In this document: piece after piece, positions 24,220 through 36,400 of the stretch
How positions within the stretch are numbered: position 1 is the stretch's first letter
How the letters are laid out: every line of letters begins with the position of its first letter
Origin: Phoronis australis
Taxonomy: Eukaryota; Phoronida; Phoronidae
Assembly: GCA_002633005.1 (NCBI GenBank)
Contig: NMRA01000251.1
Location: forward strand, 446,636-510,635
Reading direction: 5' to 3'
DNA length: 64,000 nucleotides
Notes under the pieces: model-generated
What the model was told of the DNA's origin: nothing
Seen by the model: only the letters and a program-made list of their open reading frames with translations
Databases searched by the model: none
Translations under genes and position numbers: made by a program

Positions 24220-25073
24220 GAGCTACGAAGACTTCTGGTATGGGAGGCTTTATACTCTTAGTTTGTGACCTTGGTAGAAGACAAAAGTCCAACATATAAG
24301 GCACAACCTTGTCGACAGACATGGGGTAGAGTTACAGCTTAGCATCCTGCACAGGATTCAGTGTTAAGTGACTGTGGTTTGTATTGAATCACTAACAACT
24401 TCCCTTGGCACTGCAGTTACTGGGTGTATACAGGTGTGTTTCAAATAATATGCTGAGATTTTTTACAGGAATGCATCCAGAAAACTCAGTTTATAGCAGG
24501 CTGGTTAATTCTATTGACTTGGATGGTTGTATAGCCATTTATTTTGTGAAATTTTAATTATTGCCCATGGGTGTGTCATTTCCTTAGCACGACCCACTGA
24601 AACACTGAATACTAGACTCAATCATAGAGCCCTGAAAATTACTTGTAAAGACCTTACTACCATGTGTTCTGACCACCTTCCAACACTAGAATTTCATAGG
24701 ATTAGCAAACATGAGTTTGAAGTCTGTAAAAACATTGAGTTATATTACGTGTTGACAAGGTGTCCTTTCCACATGAATCAGTCTTTCAGCAGACCTTAAA
24801 GACAGCGTCCAGCGGATAAAACACCTTTTTGACACTAGAAATGTAAGTATTGTTCTTGCTTCTTACATACCACAGAAATTAATTAATTCCAATGCAAATT
24901 ACACTGCTCATAATTCGTAACCCCTTCGAGCGCCCCAGAAAAAATCTCAACCAATCAGCGTAAAGTGGCTCTTATGACATCATCGTGGCCATGATAATTA
25001 CTGGGAAGCCACACTGCGTAACAGCTGAGTGCTATTTCTTGGACGTTCTGTACTTGTTTATCTCTGGGCTAAA
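24220..25073. other. Intergenic, downstream of gene B
   Basis: 3' flank of gene B; no canonical AATAAA close to the stop was found. No gene seen. Confidence 0.45.
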
Positions 25074-25295
25074 ATGCCTCTTTGCGTGATGTGCGAGTGT
25101 AGAAATGTCAGCGACAATGGGATACATTTGCACAAATTCCCCACCGATCACGTCATGTGCCGTGCGTGGAATAGATTCGTATCCACGACAAGGACTGGCG
25201 ACAAACTTTCCCTATCGGCAAGATCTGTTTTGGGCTTGGTGCAGAGCTGTATACAAAATCTACAGCTTCGCGTTGATGTGGGTAAAAATGACTAA
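25074..25295 (+). pseudogene. THAP-domain-like open frame (partial)
   Basis: From the ATG at 25074 the frame reads MPLCVMCECRN, then HLHKFPTDHVMCRAWNRFV. This matches the start of a THAP zinc finger: early Cys pair, the FP-x-D motif, then a conserved W. The expected second zinc pair (C-x2-H before F) is not present in this frame, so the domain is either split by an intron or decayed. THAP domains bind DNA and occur in P-element-type transposases and in host genes derived from them. It sits directly upstream of a copy of dispersed repeat R2, which favours a mobile-element origin. Confidence 0.5.
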
Positions 25296-26010
25296 ATAAA
25301 ATCTGACTCAGAAATAGTGTCATTAAAAGCTGCACCACTCTTTGAGTAAACCAAATTATTTACCACTGTTAGAAGAATTACTGTTCTACTGCTCATCTAC
25401 TGCTAAAATTGAGGTGCGCTCTTGTGTGTCGGCCTTTTGCGATTACGTCACCTGACCTGAACAGTTTCCACCCGGTTTATTCTTCTATCAACTGTTCTTT
25501 GCTGCCACGAGGTTGCGTACTGTCACAACAAATTGTAGGAACTGGTTTCATTTCGTTACAAGTTATTAGCATTTTTAAGACCATTAAACTGAATTTAGAA
25601 CAAACTTTACTGCTGCGAAGCTGCCATCATGTCCCAAAAGAAGTCGCAAAATTTTAGTACGGCGCGTGCCACGAGCGTATTGTTTTCACAGCGACGAAGA
25701 CTTTCTTTGTTACACAACTCAAAAGGCGCTGAGTACATGCTAGAAAATGATGTTTATTAGACTGTTCTTCCCGTAAACGACTGGCAATGGGCAAGGTGAG
25801 TGTCCGAATTGTCTCCCAGATTTTGCATGCACCCCGGCCGTTGGTCGTTGGCTCTGCTGTATAAGTTTCACGGCGAGGTGACTAACACAACTCATACCCG
25901 GCCAGTATGAGATTTATTCTATAGTCTATGGTTTAACAGAGCCCAATTCACAGTGTTACCTTGCTGTATTTTGGTGATAGTCTTCAAGCAGCTATCTGGC
26001 TGGCTACAAA
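25260..26010 (+). repeat. Dispersed repeat R2, copy 2
   Basis: It aligns with 61150-61825 (same strand) and with the reverse complement of 10960-11870. Shared words include TGTCGGCCTTTTGCGATTACGTCAC, ACAACAAATTGTAGGAAC, AAGTCGCAAAATTTTAG and TTTTGCATGCA. It contains ATGGGCAAG followed by a good donor GTGAGTG (about 25788-25803). Confidence 0.65.
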
Positions 26011-27298
26011 AAAAATCGGCAGTGTGCACTTCGACATTTCAGGTTACTGTTCCGGCCCAGAGTATAAGGAATCCGGCCCAAATCCGGAATTTTCCGTCTG
26101 ATTTGGCTCCTTCCCGTAGGCCTAACAGAATTCTGATACTGAATTTAAAACATTTAAAAAAAGTTCAATTGGTTACAAATTCTTCCAATTAGGTATGTTT
26201 TCATGCAATCCAGACTTTATTTCATAGTTTTAATTTATCACAGACACCCACAATCTTGTGTTGCTATTAAATTTTCAATTTTTTTAGGATGACCGAGTCA
26301 AAATGGCGGCGATTAGGCTACAGGTTGTAGCATTTCAAGGCGACTTATTTTGAAAATTGAGTTTCTGATATCAAGTTTTCAATGAACTTGATTATAATTG
26401 CGTTGTACAAAAAGATCAAGCTGACGTGTTGTAACGTTTCCAAGTATTTTGCACCAAATTAAACAGCCTATTGTCGCCTATACCAATACGGAAACACACA
26501 CTCGACAGCCGCCCGCAGGCCTATTGGAATCGCGCAGCGTTCACACCTTCAGCTTCAAAAAGACATGAATGCAAAGCTCCTAACATTATTCGTGGTAACA
26601 ATGATGTCATAGACTTCGCTTGGCGCAAGCGTCGTCTCAAGTTTTTTTTGGCGCTAAATGGGGTTCGTGATGGGGCTACTGTCGAAGGCCTACTTAATGA
26701 ATGACTGAGGTATGCTATGACACATTATTTTGATGTTTTTCGTCAATAAATGTATTTTAGATGTAAAAATAGTCATTTTGGCACCATACTTGGCCTTTAA
26801 GGAGTGTTTATCCAAATGTCCTCCAGTTTTTATTGCAGGACTAGACCTCCATACCTACTACCTAGTTGATTTGATTTGGTGTTCACTTATTTATTTGTTT
26901 GTGCATTTTCTCCATCCTTATTTCAAAGTCAGTAAAATGAGTCCATGGTTCATGTTTACTATACCGACTAGCACAAAATATTATCTTGATACAATCACTG
27001 GCACAGAGAACTGTAACAAGCATCTGACATGATGCAAGTTACATATTGGAATGACTTCCTCCTAGACCAATTGGACATTAAGGTTAACAAGCTCAGTTTG
27101 GTCAGCATTTTTACCCATAGCAGAGGACAAAATGAGTGCCAGTAACTGCGAGTGCTCTGCTTATAATTTGTCGATAATATATCGAATTCTTGTTTGGTTA
27201 AATTGCTGCTCATTTTAAACAACAAAACACAGTGGCATTAGAATAACTTACTTTGAATCATTGACCACCTGTGACGTATGTTGTGACTTCAGCCTTAC
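26011..27298. other. Interval between the repeats and the last PRKD exon
   Basis: I searched for the minus-strand exons of the PRKD kinase C-lobe (catalytic loop, DFG) and found none. A 77-residue plus-strand open frame at 26471-26704 is not recognised. Confidence 0.5.
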
Positions 27299-27403
27299 CT
27301 GTGATATGAGATACTTTGTGATACGCTCAGATAGGCGGCCACGGGGGCTATTGAGAATCATCTCCAACATGTCACCTTTCAACTTCTCCATGACGACAAA
27401 TAT
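27299..27403 (-). CDS. PRKD: PRKD exon: kinase αD-αE (last exon found)
   Basis: [18 protein letters not shown] to RITKYLISQ, 35 codons, acceptor TTTTCAG, donor GTAAGG. It ends just before the segment that leads to the catalytic loop. A further exon must follow, since the donor is good and there is no stop. Confidence 0.95.
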
Positions 27404-30400
27404 CTGAAAAGTAGACGTCATTTGTATACCATATCTCTGTAACATGTAATCACTCTCAATCATTATCACCAAGATATTGTTCAGCAATATCACACATATA
27501 CATTAAAATTCATATGTACATAATTTTTTTAAATTTATAATGGTAATCTTGTATATATCATTGAAATTACTGTGGCATTTGTACACTCATCTGTATATAC
27601 TGATATGTGTATGTTTCAAAACATCGTGTGTCTTGTAATTATGTTGCTAGGTCAGTTACTTTATCTATGTTCAGTTGAGAGTAGAGTTTTGTTTCACAGG
27701 TATGAACGTAACAGAATAAAGGCTGTGAACAATGAAAAGTGTCGTGCGTTTAACCAATTCTGTATAACTGATATGTGTGTGTATGTTCACCTGTGCGTGT
27801 GTATGTGATTCCCAGGTATGTTTTCTAGCGCTTTCTGTTACATTATATTTTCTGTAATTAACTTTAATGAAGTAGAAGTCAACTTCTGTAAAAGTAATCA
27901 GTCTTTAAAACTGCTGTTAACCAGCTGACTAACATTCCCTTAGTTAACTCTTGCACTAATAAGGAAATCCTAGTTGCCCTATGATTCACGTAAAGTACAA
28001 TGAACTCGTAGCCATCTTCAAAGATACTAGCAAACAGTACATTTTGCTGGATCTCTAAATGAGTGAGTGAAACTAGTGCAGTCCCCCAGTAGGTGTACTT
28101 CACTACGGTGACACACCAAGATAGAATTATTGATACGGTTACCACTAGTTTCCTATTGATAGTTAAACAGAACAGGGACTTTTTTCTATATCTCCAAAAA
28201 TGAAGGCATGGAAATACATTAGCGTTATGTGTTTGCATCTGTCATACCAAACTGGGCAAATCCATACACATCCCAGTGTTGTCTTTCACCAAACACAAAG
28301 TAATACAAGAAATTCCAATATTCCCAAAATGGGTTGAAAACCAGACACCAATCAAATTTACGTTGTTGAAGATATAAGTTCTTAACATACACCTTTAACA
28401 ATTAAGGTTTTTTGTCTATATTTAATCAAGCAAAATAGCATCTAAACTTGTAAACTTGTACCTATATAACATCATTTGAAAGTTTTGTTTTCACATCAGA
28501 CATTTCCATGGTTTCAAAGTTTTCTATAAAAATTGGCAAGCACACGCAGACATAGGTAAGGCTTCATTGAATCAGCGAGCTTGTAAACTGAGCATTGTGA
28601 CAATTTTAAGGCAAGAGGATAAAGCAGAAATGGTTTCCCAACTTCTACTTCTGTTGCAGTAAAAACAAAATTACTAAGTTATTTAAAGGGATACCGAACC
28701 CAGATTTGGACTATTAAGAGATAACAAAACAACTTTCCAATCCAGTTCCCTGAAAAAAAATAATGCCCTGTAATCCTCGACAACCCTCAAAAGTTGGAGT
28801 AAAATCCTTACAAAGTCTGCTAAATGGGCAAGCCTTACGTACGCTGTAGGCGAGTTACACAACAAATGTATGAAAGACCACCCACCAAGAATTTTTACTT
28901 GAATTCAGCTTTTTATCACTCATGTGGAATGCCAATGAGTAATGCTTTAGCAGGTGGCAGAACAAGGCCTTGATTGAAATCACCACAACATGGTTTAGTA
29001 TCCTTCTTACCATGTTTCACTAATAGGGAACATTCAACATACAATTTTTCAGTATCACGAGATTATGAAAGCGTCCTTCACCGAACCCCGTTTTTACTAA
29101 TTCTGGTGTGCACGGCAGGCCAAGTCGACAGCAACAAAATGCAAGATTTTTCATTCATGGACATTTCGAAATGGGACATTTTCATAGGAGTCATTAGATT
29201 CTTCCACTACACAAGAGTGGTAATTTAATGGCGTGATGACTGCAAATACAGTCAGACACATTGTGAAATGTGTGATGAAGTGTGTTAGGGCTCTTCGCAT
29301 GAAATGTTTTTATAAAACTGCTCAAAATCAATAAACTACAAACTGACATCCTTTTATGTAAAAAACGATGATTTTTAGCACTCAATAAAATTTGGACTGC
29401 ATTACAGTGATGTTTAAACTTTCATTAAAGTAAAGACATCAAATTTCCAAAATGCACATGGAAATTTGCCACGTGATCGTACGTCAGCTCATGGTAGTAG
29501 ATTGTAGCACAGCGTTTTTGACAGCCAATCTGTTGCAATAAATTCATCTGGACGAAGTTGATTAAGTCTGCAGTTTTCATCTTTATAATGCTGTTGTCAG
29601 AATCTTTTGATAATGTATTTGATTTGGTCACATACCGTAAAACCTCATCAATTTAAGACACAGTATAGCAGACACGTGAAATTTTATTCTCTTTTTCATA
29701 AATGATATACAGTATCAAAATAATGCTCGAACATATTCCAGTTCTCGGCTATATCTACCACCAGACAGCACTTTGAAAAAACGTGGTCGTTCACAACAAT
29801 GATAGAGAAGCCCTTGAAAACGAAAAAAACACAAGTTAGACAATTATTTTTCTCCAAAACTGCTGAGATATTACCATGGCACACATAGCCATCCAAAATA
29901 TTTGCATTGTCACATCAGTCTGACATGTCAGTTTGCAATGCACAATCAGCTGAATCAATCGTGAAATGGAAGCGATAAGTTTCCTTTATTTTCAGCGTGC
30001 CGGTGCTCGAACTACACTGAATAACCAATGCAACAAATCCAATCAATTAATAATCCATGCTTTTTGTTTGGCCTAACCAGTCAGAGATGGACAGACGGTA
30101 ATGCCATGTGCTTCTGGCTTCGTACACGGCACTTAACATGTGCAATATAAAACTTCATTTTTAATGAGAGTAAGTTGCCTTGTCATCTGTTTAGGCAAGA
30201 ATGGGATCAAAATGGGTTAACAGATGGAAACAATAAGGAATTTTGAGTCCATTAAAATGGCTATTCAGTAATCAATCATAAACATGCGGAACTTTTGAAA
30301 GCTGCCCCCTGGTGTCATGATTCATGCATTACACCAGGTTATTAATTTTGGAATGGAGTGTTGTTTCTGTGTTTAACACAAAGGGCTTGCCTAAATTGCT

Positions 30401-33400
30401 CCGACTTGATTTAAAATCAAAAATATTTCAAAAGCAGGCTGGATTGCACTCAAGTATAAGCTGTAAAAGTGCAAAAATCAAAAGTTATGTTTGTCTCTCA
30501 CATAGTTGTAGTTTAAACAAGCTATTTGACAGAGGTGGCTAATTTAATAGTATATGTATGATGTTCGTGGAAATGTCAAATCTTTAACAGAAGTTTTTGA
30601 ACCTACTTAAACATTTGTCAGTTAACGTAAGATCTGCAGGTAAGATTAAGTTTGTCATAACATGGGTAACATTAAATCATGAAACTATGTTTTGGTATGT
30701 CATTGTACAGATACTCATGTGGCTGGTGAGAAGACGATTCTAGCAAACAGCAGTTTCAATAACTGCAGCCTTTTGAATTAACCAGTACCTAAGATCACTT
30801 CAGAAAGCTGTTACAAAATGTTAGCTTGAAAAAGCAGTATAAAACTCCACACTATACTAATACAATTACTCGCTACTAAAGAAGGAAATATTAAATTCGA
30901 AATTACGCAAAGACAACAGATTTGAGTTAAACAAACATAAACGCAGGACTAAAACACCTCTATAGTCGTGATGCAGTTATTGCAAAAAAGTAGTTTTGAG
31001 CACACCAGGGCTAAAAATCAAACTTAGTGAAAATGAAAAAAATGAGGTCATGGAAAAGCAAAAAGCTAGGCAACTGTTGTCTGCAGATGTGCCGTTAAAC
31101 ATGGGGATATGGTAAATCTTGTCTTACTTTGAGAAAAAACATGCTATGATTGTCCTATTTCTTTAAGGTGGATTACTTTGTTTCAAAAGGGAACTTTGCC
31201 AATGTTTTGAATGACATTACGCAGCTCAAACTATGATAATGGTAGCATAAAATTTTCTATCTGTATTTTTGGTGAGCTCTCACTTGTCCATCATAATGTG
31301 AGCAGAATCGCAAAGAATTACCATACAATCACAGACAGAAGCAAGGCGAAACTGCAGGAGTTAACTCCCTTGTTAATCATGCATGAAACAAGGAAAATCT
31401 CTTCTGCGCAGCACATTATCAGAAAAACAGCACGCGAAAGGGGGACAGAACTGAGATGACTCTCAACTACTCTGAATGGATCATAGAAATGCAACCATGA
31501 AATCAGGTTATTGAAATAATAATAATAATAGTAAAGAAATCAAAATGTCAATTGAATAGTCATTCACATTCGCTGTGCTCTCTCACTCAGCAAAATGGTC
31601 ATACTCACTTTTTGGGGAATGACTCCCTGTTAATAAAAATGCTTGTTTTTACTTTTTGCCAACAAATAATTATGCAATATATTTTGCTTAAATTTTCCAA
31701 GAAATAATCAAATTCATAGGTTACCAAGATAGCATTAATGATAATGAAGTTATTCAAAACAAAACAACAACAAATCAAAGCAAAACAGTGCGGTCTAACA
31801 GAATAAGCCACAATATCAAAAGCCATCTTGAAACCAAACATGGTCGCCATATACCCACCCTTTCTGGAGTCTCAAACATTTTTTCCAGGTTGACTACACC
31901 AGGATGGTGCAAGTTCTGTAAATCAGATCAAGTAATAAATGAACAACTTAAAATTTAGACATGAAGACATACAGAACATATTGCTTGATTGTAAGTGCTA
32001 AAGGTTAATATTTAGGACATAGTTGATAAGTCTGTGTAGTTGGCCAAATACTCAGTATATGATTTATTTTACGAATGCAAAAAGCTTGCGGACTTAATAA
32101 AATTATAGAAATGTCCTGTCTATTGGGTCACATGACCACGCCTTTAAAATAAAAATTAGCAAAAAAGAAAGGTAAATTTTCATATCAAAACCACGGTAAC
32201 AATAACAGGGCCAACTTTTGTTTGATATAAATTTTCAAGATGTGATCATAAAAAGATGCCATAGTTTTCTAGATTATCAAGTTGTTTCCGATTTATGCAA
32301 AAGTGGAACATTTTAAAAACAATTCCTAAGAGAGTTTTGGAAAACGGTGCATAAAGCATAAGTTTCGTTCAAATCCCATCCGCCATTTTTGAGATAAGAT
32401 GTTCCAAAATTAACCAAATTTGGACAGTTTTCCAAAGTTCCACAAAACCTCAAGCTTCAAAAATGTTCCTCCACTCCCTTGAGTCATCAGAATGAATAAA
32501 TTAGTACATTACAACTTGATCCACATCAGGCTATAACGTGCATGGTACAACTGAAATTGGTCCATAGCCCATGGAAAAAACCAATGGCACAAAATATCAT
32601 TTGCCGAGACCACCTCAAATTCCACTTACAGTAAAAATAACAGGTTATGACAAGTTTTTGAAACAACAAGTGAACCTAACAATAGAATAGCATTTCCACC
32701 ATTTAAACTTCCTCCATCATTCAAGGCAATGGCGGACAGTAACTACGGCCCTGCCTGTGCTCAGTGACCATGACAGGGAATTCTGGATACACTTAACATG
32801 TACTTCATAGTAATCATTACAAAAAATTGTGCATGTAATCAGCTTGCTTCTATGACAAAGACACCATTATTCATACAGAGCAAAAGATCTCATAAAAACA
32901 AATTCTTGAATTCATAGCAAGAACACTTGGACAGTAAAGTGAACAATTGATTTAAAGGAAAAACATCCATTTAACACAAATGGGTTATTAAAACATTCAT
33001 CCAAGAGATTTCATCCTTAAGCTTTTAACATTTAGTCCAACAATCTGACGGCAATTTAACAACATTTAATGTTTATCTAGCCGTAATACAAAAGGTGATG
33101 TGTCAGTATATTGAACAAACATCACTTTGTGAATGGATACCAACAGAAGGTGATGTTTCAGTAAAAATTTAACAGACATCACCTTGAGAATGGAAACCTC
33201 AGTCTTGAGTTGGGCTTCTTCCTTTGTCGGGAACCTTAACTTGTCAATAACTTTAATGGCAACCTCACGTCCATCACGTCTGTTTTTACCTGAAAACAAG
33301 AGAAGGGGGGAGGTCTAAATTTTTGGTAATTCAAACCTACAGTAGGTTTAACTCAATGTTCCTTTGTGACCTTTCACCTCAAATACAAGCCAGAAGGTAT

Positions 33401-36400
33401 GTATGTAAATGTGGAGACTTGCAACTTCGAAACTTATCATCATACATTCTACATCATATATCAAGGCTTAAATTAATGAAAATTGCAGTTGTGGTCAGGT
33501 AACAAAGTGCGAGTGTTCAAGAATGACTTACTGTTTTATCACGACCCTTGACTTATAATTCAGGATAACTTGAACAGAGACCAATTTGTGAGTGAAACAA
33601 AACCTTCCATTTATCCTTGATAAAGCACAAACTGAAGGAGGAATCTTCTAAAGAGGTGTTCATAAAAGTTTGGGCATTAGCTGTCCTACCACAGAACTCA
33701 TTAATAACTTAGTCAACAGCAGCAGATCCAAAGGGAGTTCAGGAGCAAATCTCAAGTGTTCCTTGTTGGTCCATAGTCATCAACTCGTAATCCAGATCCA
33801 GAATCCTCACTTGGTGAAGTAACATGGACAACCATCAATACACAGAGCCTCATACCTAGACACACTAGTGTCTATGACTGGTTCACTCTGAAAGCACTAA
33901 CCACCCTACCTCCGTACACAATACCAAACTGTCCCGAGCCCAGCACGTCATCAGGGAAGATCTGGTACAGCTGACTCACATCTTGTTTCTCTTCTTCCTT
34001 CCGGCCCTCGTAGGTCGAAGTTTCTAAACAACAACAGAACAGTTCAAATGAAAACAGTATTTCAGTTTAAGAATACTTCAAAATGTTTCAGAAAAATCTG
34101 ACTATAATGCAAAAGTCAAGAACATGGTTCCTGGCTTTTTGGCAATACATCAAAAGACATTAAAAAACAAAAACCATATTTGAAGAAACATTTGTTGTTT
34201 TTCTAATCAACCCGATCAAAAAGTTTTCAACAAAAAACTATGTGCAAAAATGGTGAAAATTTGCTGAATTGAACTGCTTTGAACAGTTTTCTCTGACTTA
34301 GATTGAGAAAAAAGTCAGAGAAGTGACTGTACAGTGAAAATTGGCAATCAAAAACAGACACCAGTATATTTTTATTTACGTCATTAATGTCATCAGAAAA
34401 AAAGCAAAACTACCAAGTTAATGGACACTCAAGGTCACTTTAGACAATGTGACATTGTTCTAAAGAAAAAGAATGAGCGCCCTATCTTGCAATGTTATTA
34501 GTAAGCAGATGAAAATAACGAAACAGTGTGTTGTGAAAATCCCACCCTCACATGTCAGCGTTGCCCATAGTGTCCTAAGCACTTGGTAGCATGTTGTTCC
34601 TGAAATGTTTTTAAGGGAGCGCCTTTGTGGCTTCGTTTTAAGAGTCCACTAAGACACAACAAATTAGAACCTGGGGTTAGTAAAACTCCTTCAAATTACA
34701 ACTTGGTCTTATTCTTGTCTGCAGACTGCGATTAAAGCTCGGCATGCGAGCTTTCACGTAAGGATGTTTAAACACCATTGATTTATCAATTTGACTGCAT
34801 CTATGGAAAACTTCCGGTAACTAAAAAAGTGGTCATTTCAAACTATCAATCAAAGGAAACTTCATACATGTGCGGCTTGTATTTATAAATAAAAATTGTC
34901 AAGCCCAAACAATATTATCAAATGGCTAAAAAGCCTTTCACTAGTCTATTCTCATGCACATTACGTGGGTTAATAATGGGTATTTAGGAATATATGCAAA
35001 TAGGTAGCAGAACAATGTACATACTTTATTCTATTGCACCTGATTGGCAGGTGCTTCAGGTCTGTGACCACAGGTGCATTCTGGTATATTGTGAGTTTTA
35101 CATGATCAAGCATTCTCAGGATATTGCGACGTATTAAAAGTAAACCACATGATCTCACTTGTTCTTGCTCCTGAGTAAGGCTACTGAGTAGACATGGATA
35201 ACATATGTACAGTGAACAGAGACTGGAGTAAAGATCACAAACCTGCACTGTGCGTGGTTACAGGGAGAAGTGCCTGGCGAATGGCGTGTTCCAATGACTG
35301 AGCTTGTTCCAGGCCTATACCACTGTCTGACGACTGAGGGGGACACTCACGCGTCCCTCCACACGTGGGGTCTTCACCCACGTAATAAGATGTCTGGTCA
35401 CACTGTATCTCGAATACATGCGGGTCGCGAGTGGCGTCAACCGACTGTGGATCACGTGTAGTCTCAATATGGATTACGTCACTTAATGGGATCTCCTGCT
35501 CAATAAAAAGAAAGATAATTGCTGCCCAGACGCATTAAATGATGTCTACCTAACTTACATTTAGTCATTATTAATATTTTCTTGTTATTATTATTGGCAT
35601 TACTATCATTACTATTATCATAACTATCATTACTATGAATAATTAATTTTACCACCAACCTTATGCATCAATAAACAATGTTATAAGGAGTTTGTTTCCT
35701 TCACAAGCAGTGAACATTTTTTAAATGAAATTAGAAACTTGCCAATTTCACCAACTAGGGGGAATCCACAATTGGCTAGACTTCAAAAACACTTGCCCCA
35801 ATTTCAAAAACTTTCTGCTGGACTGCAAAACCCAATGGGCGGTGTTCCAACTGTGTCATCAAAACGCAATGTCCAGTACCTAAAAACCAGATGGCCACAC
35901 CTAAAAAAACTGGTTGGCCGGCTCAAGCAAAACAGCTGAATAGGAAGTCTGGCCGTTGTGTTTGATCACTGACCAACTGGTTATAGCACCAATCATCGTG
36001 ATTTGGGTCCAGCCAACTAGTTTTTTAGGTGAAGTCTAAACAACACGTTTGATCACTGGCCATTGGGTTTTGCAGACCAGCCGCTTCGTTTTGAAATCCA
36101 GCCAAGTGGTTTTGAAGTCCGGCCATGTGGTTTTGAAGTCCGACCAATTGCTGAACCCCCCTTGACCAAACCTAGTACTTGGCAAGATGAAACGAAGTTA
36201 AAACACGCAAAATACTGTACAACTATGGACAATCAGAACTTATGTCTGCTGACAAATGTAAGAATAAGACAAAATACAACCGAGATACATGTGTGCCCTT
36301 AACATAACAATCATCCCAGGTTTAAGCTAGGGATATCCACGTACAATCTTACACAAACAGCATCAGAGAATGTTTCTACAGTAGTTGAAAAGTAAATACT

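Noticed and set aside
24101-24322. Minus-strand frames antisense to gene B exon 5
   Set aside because: Shadow frames of a biased coding sequence.
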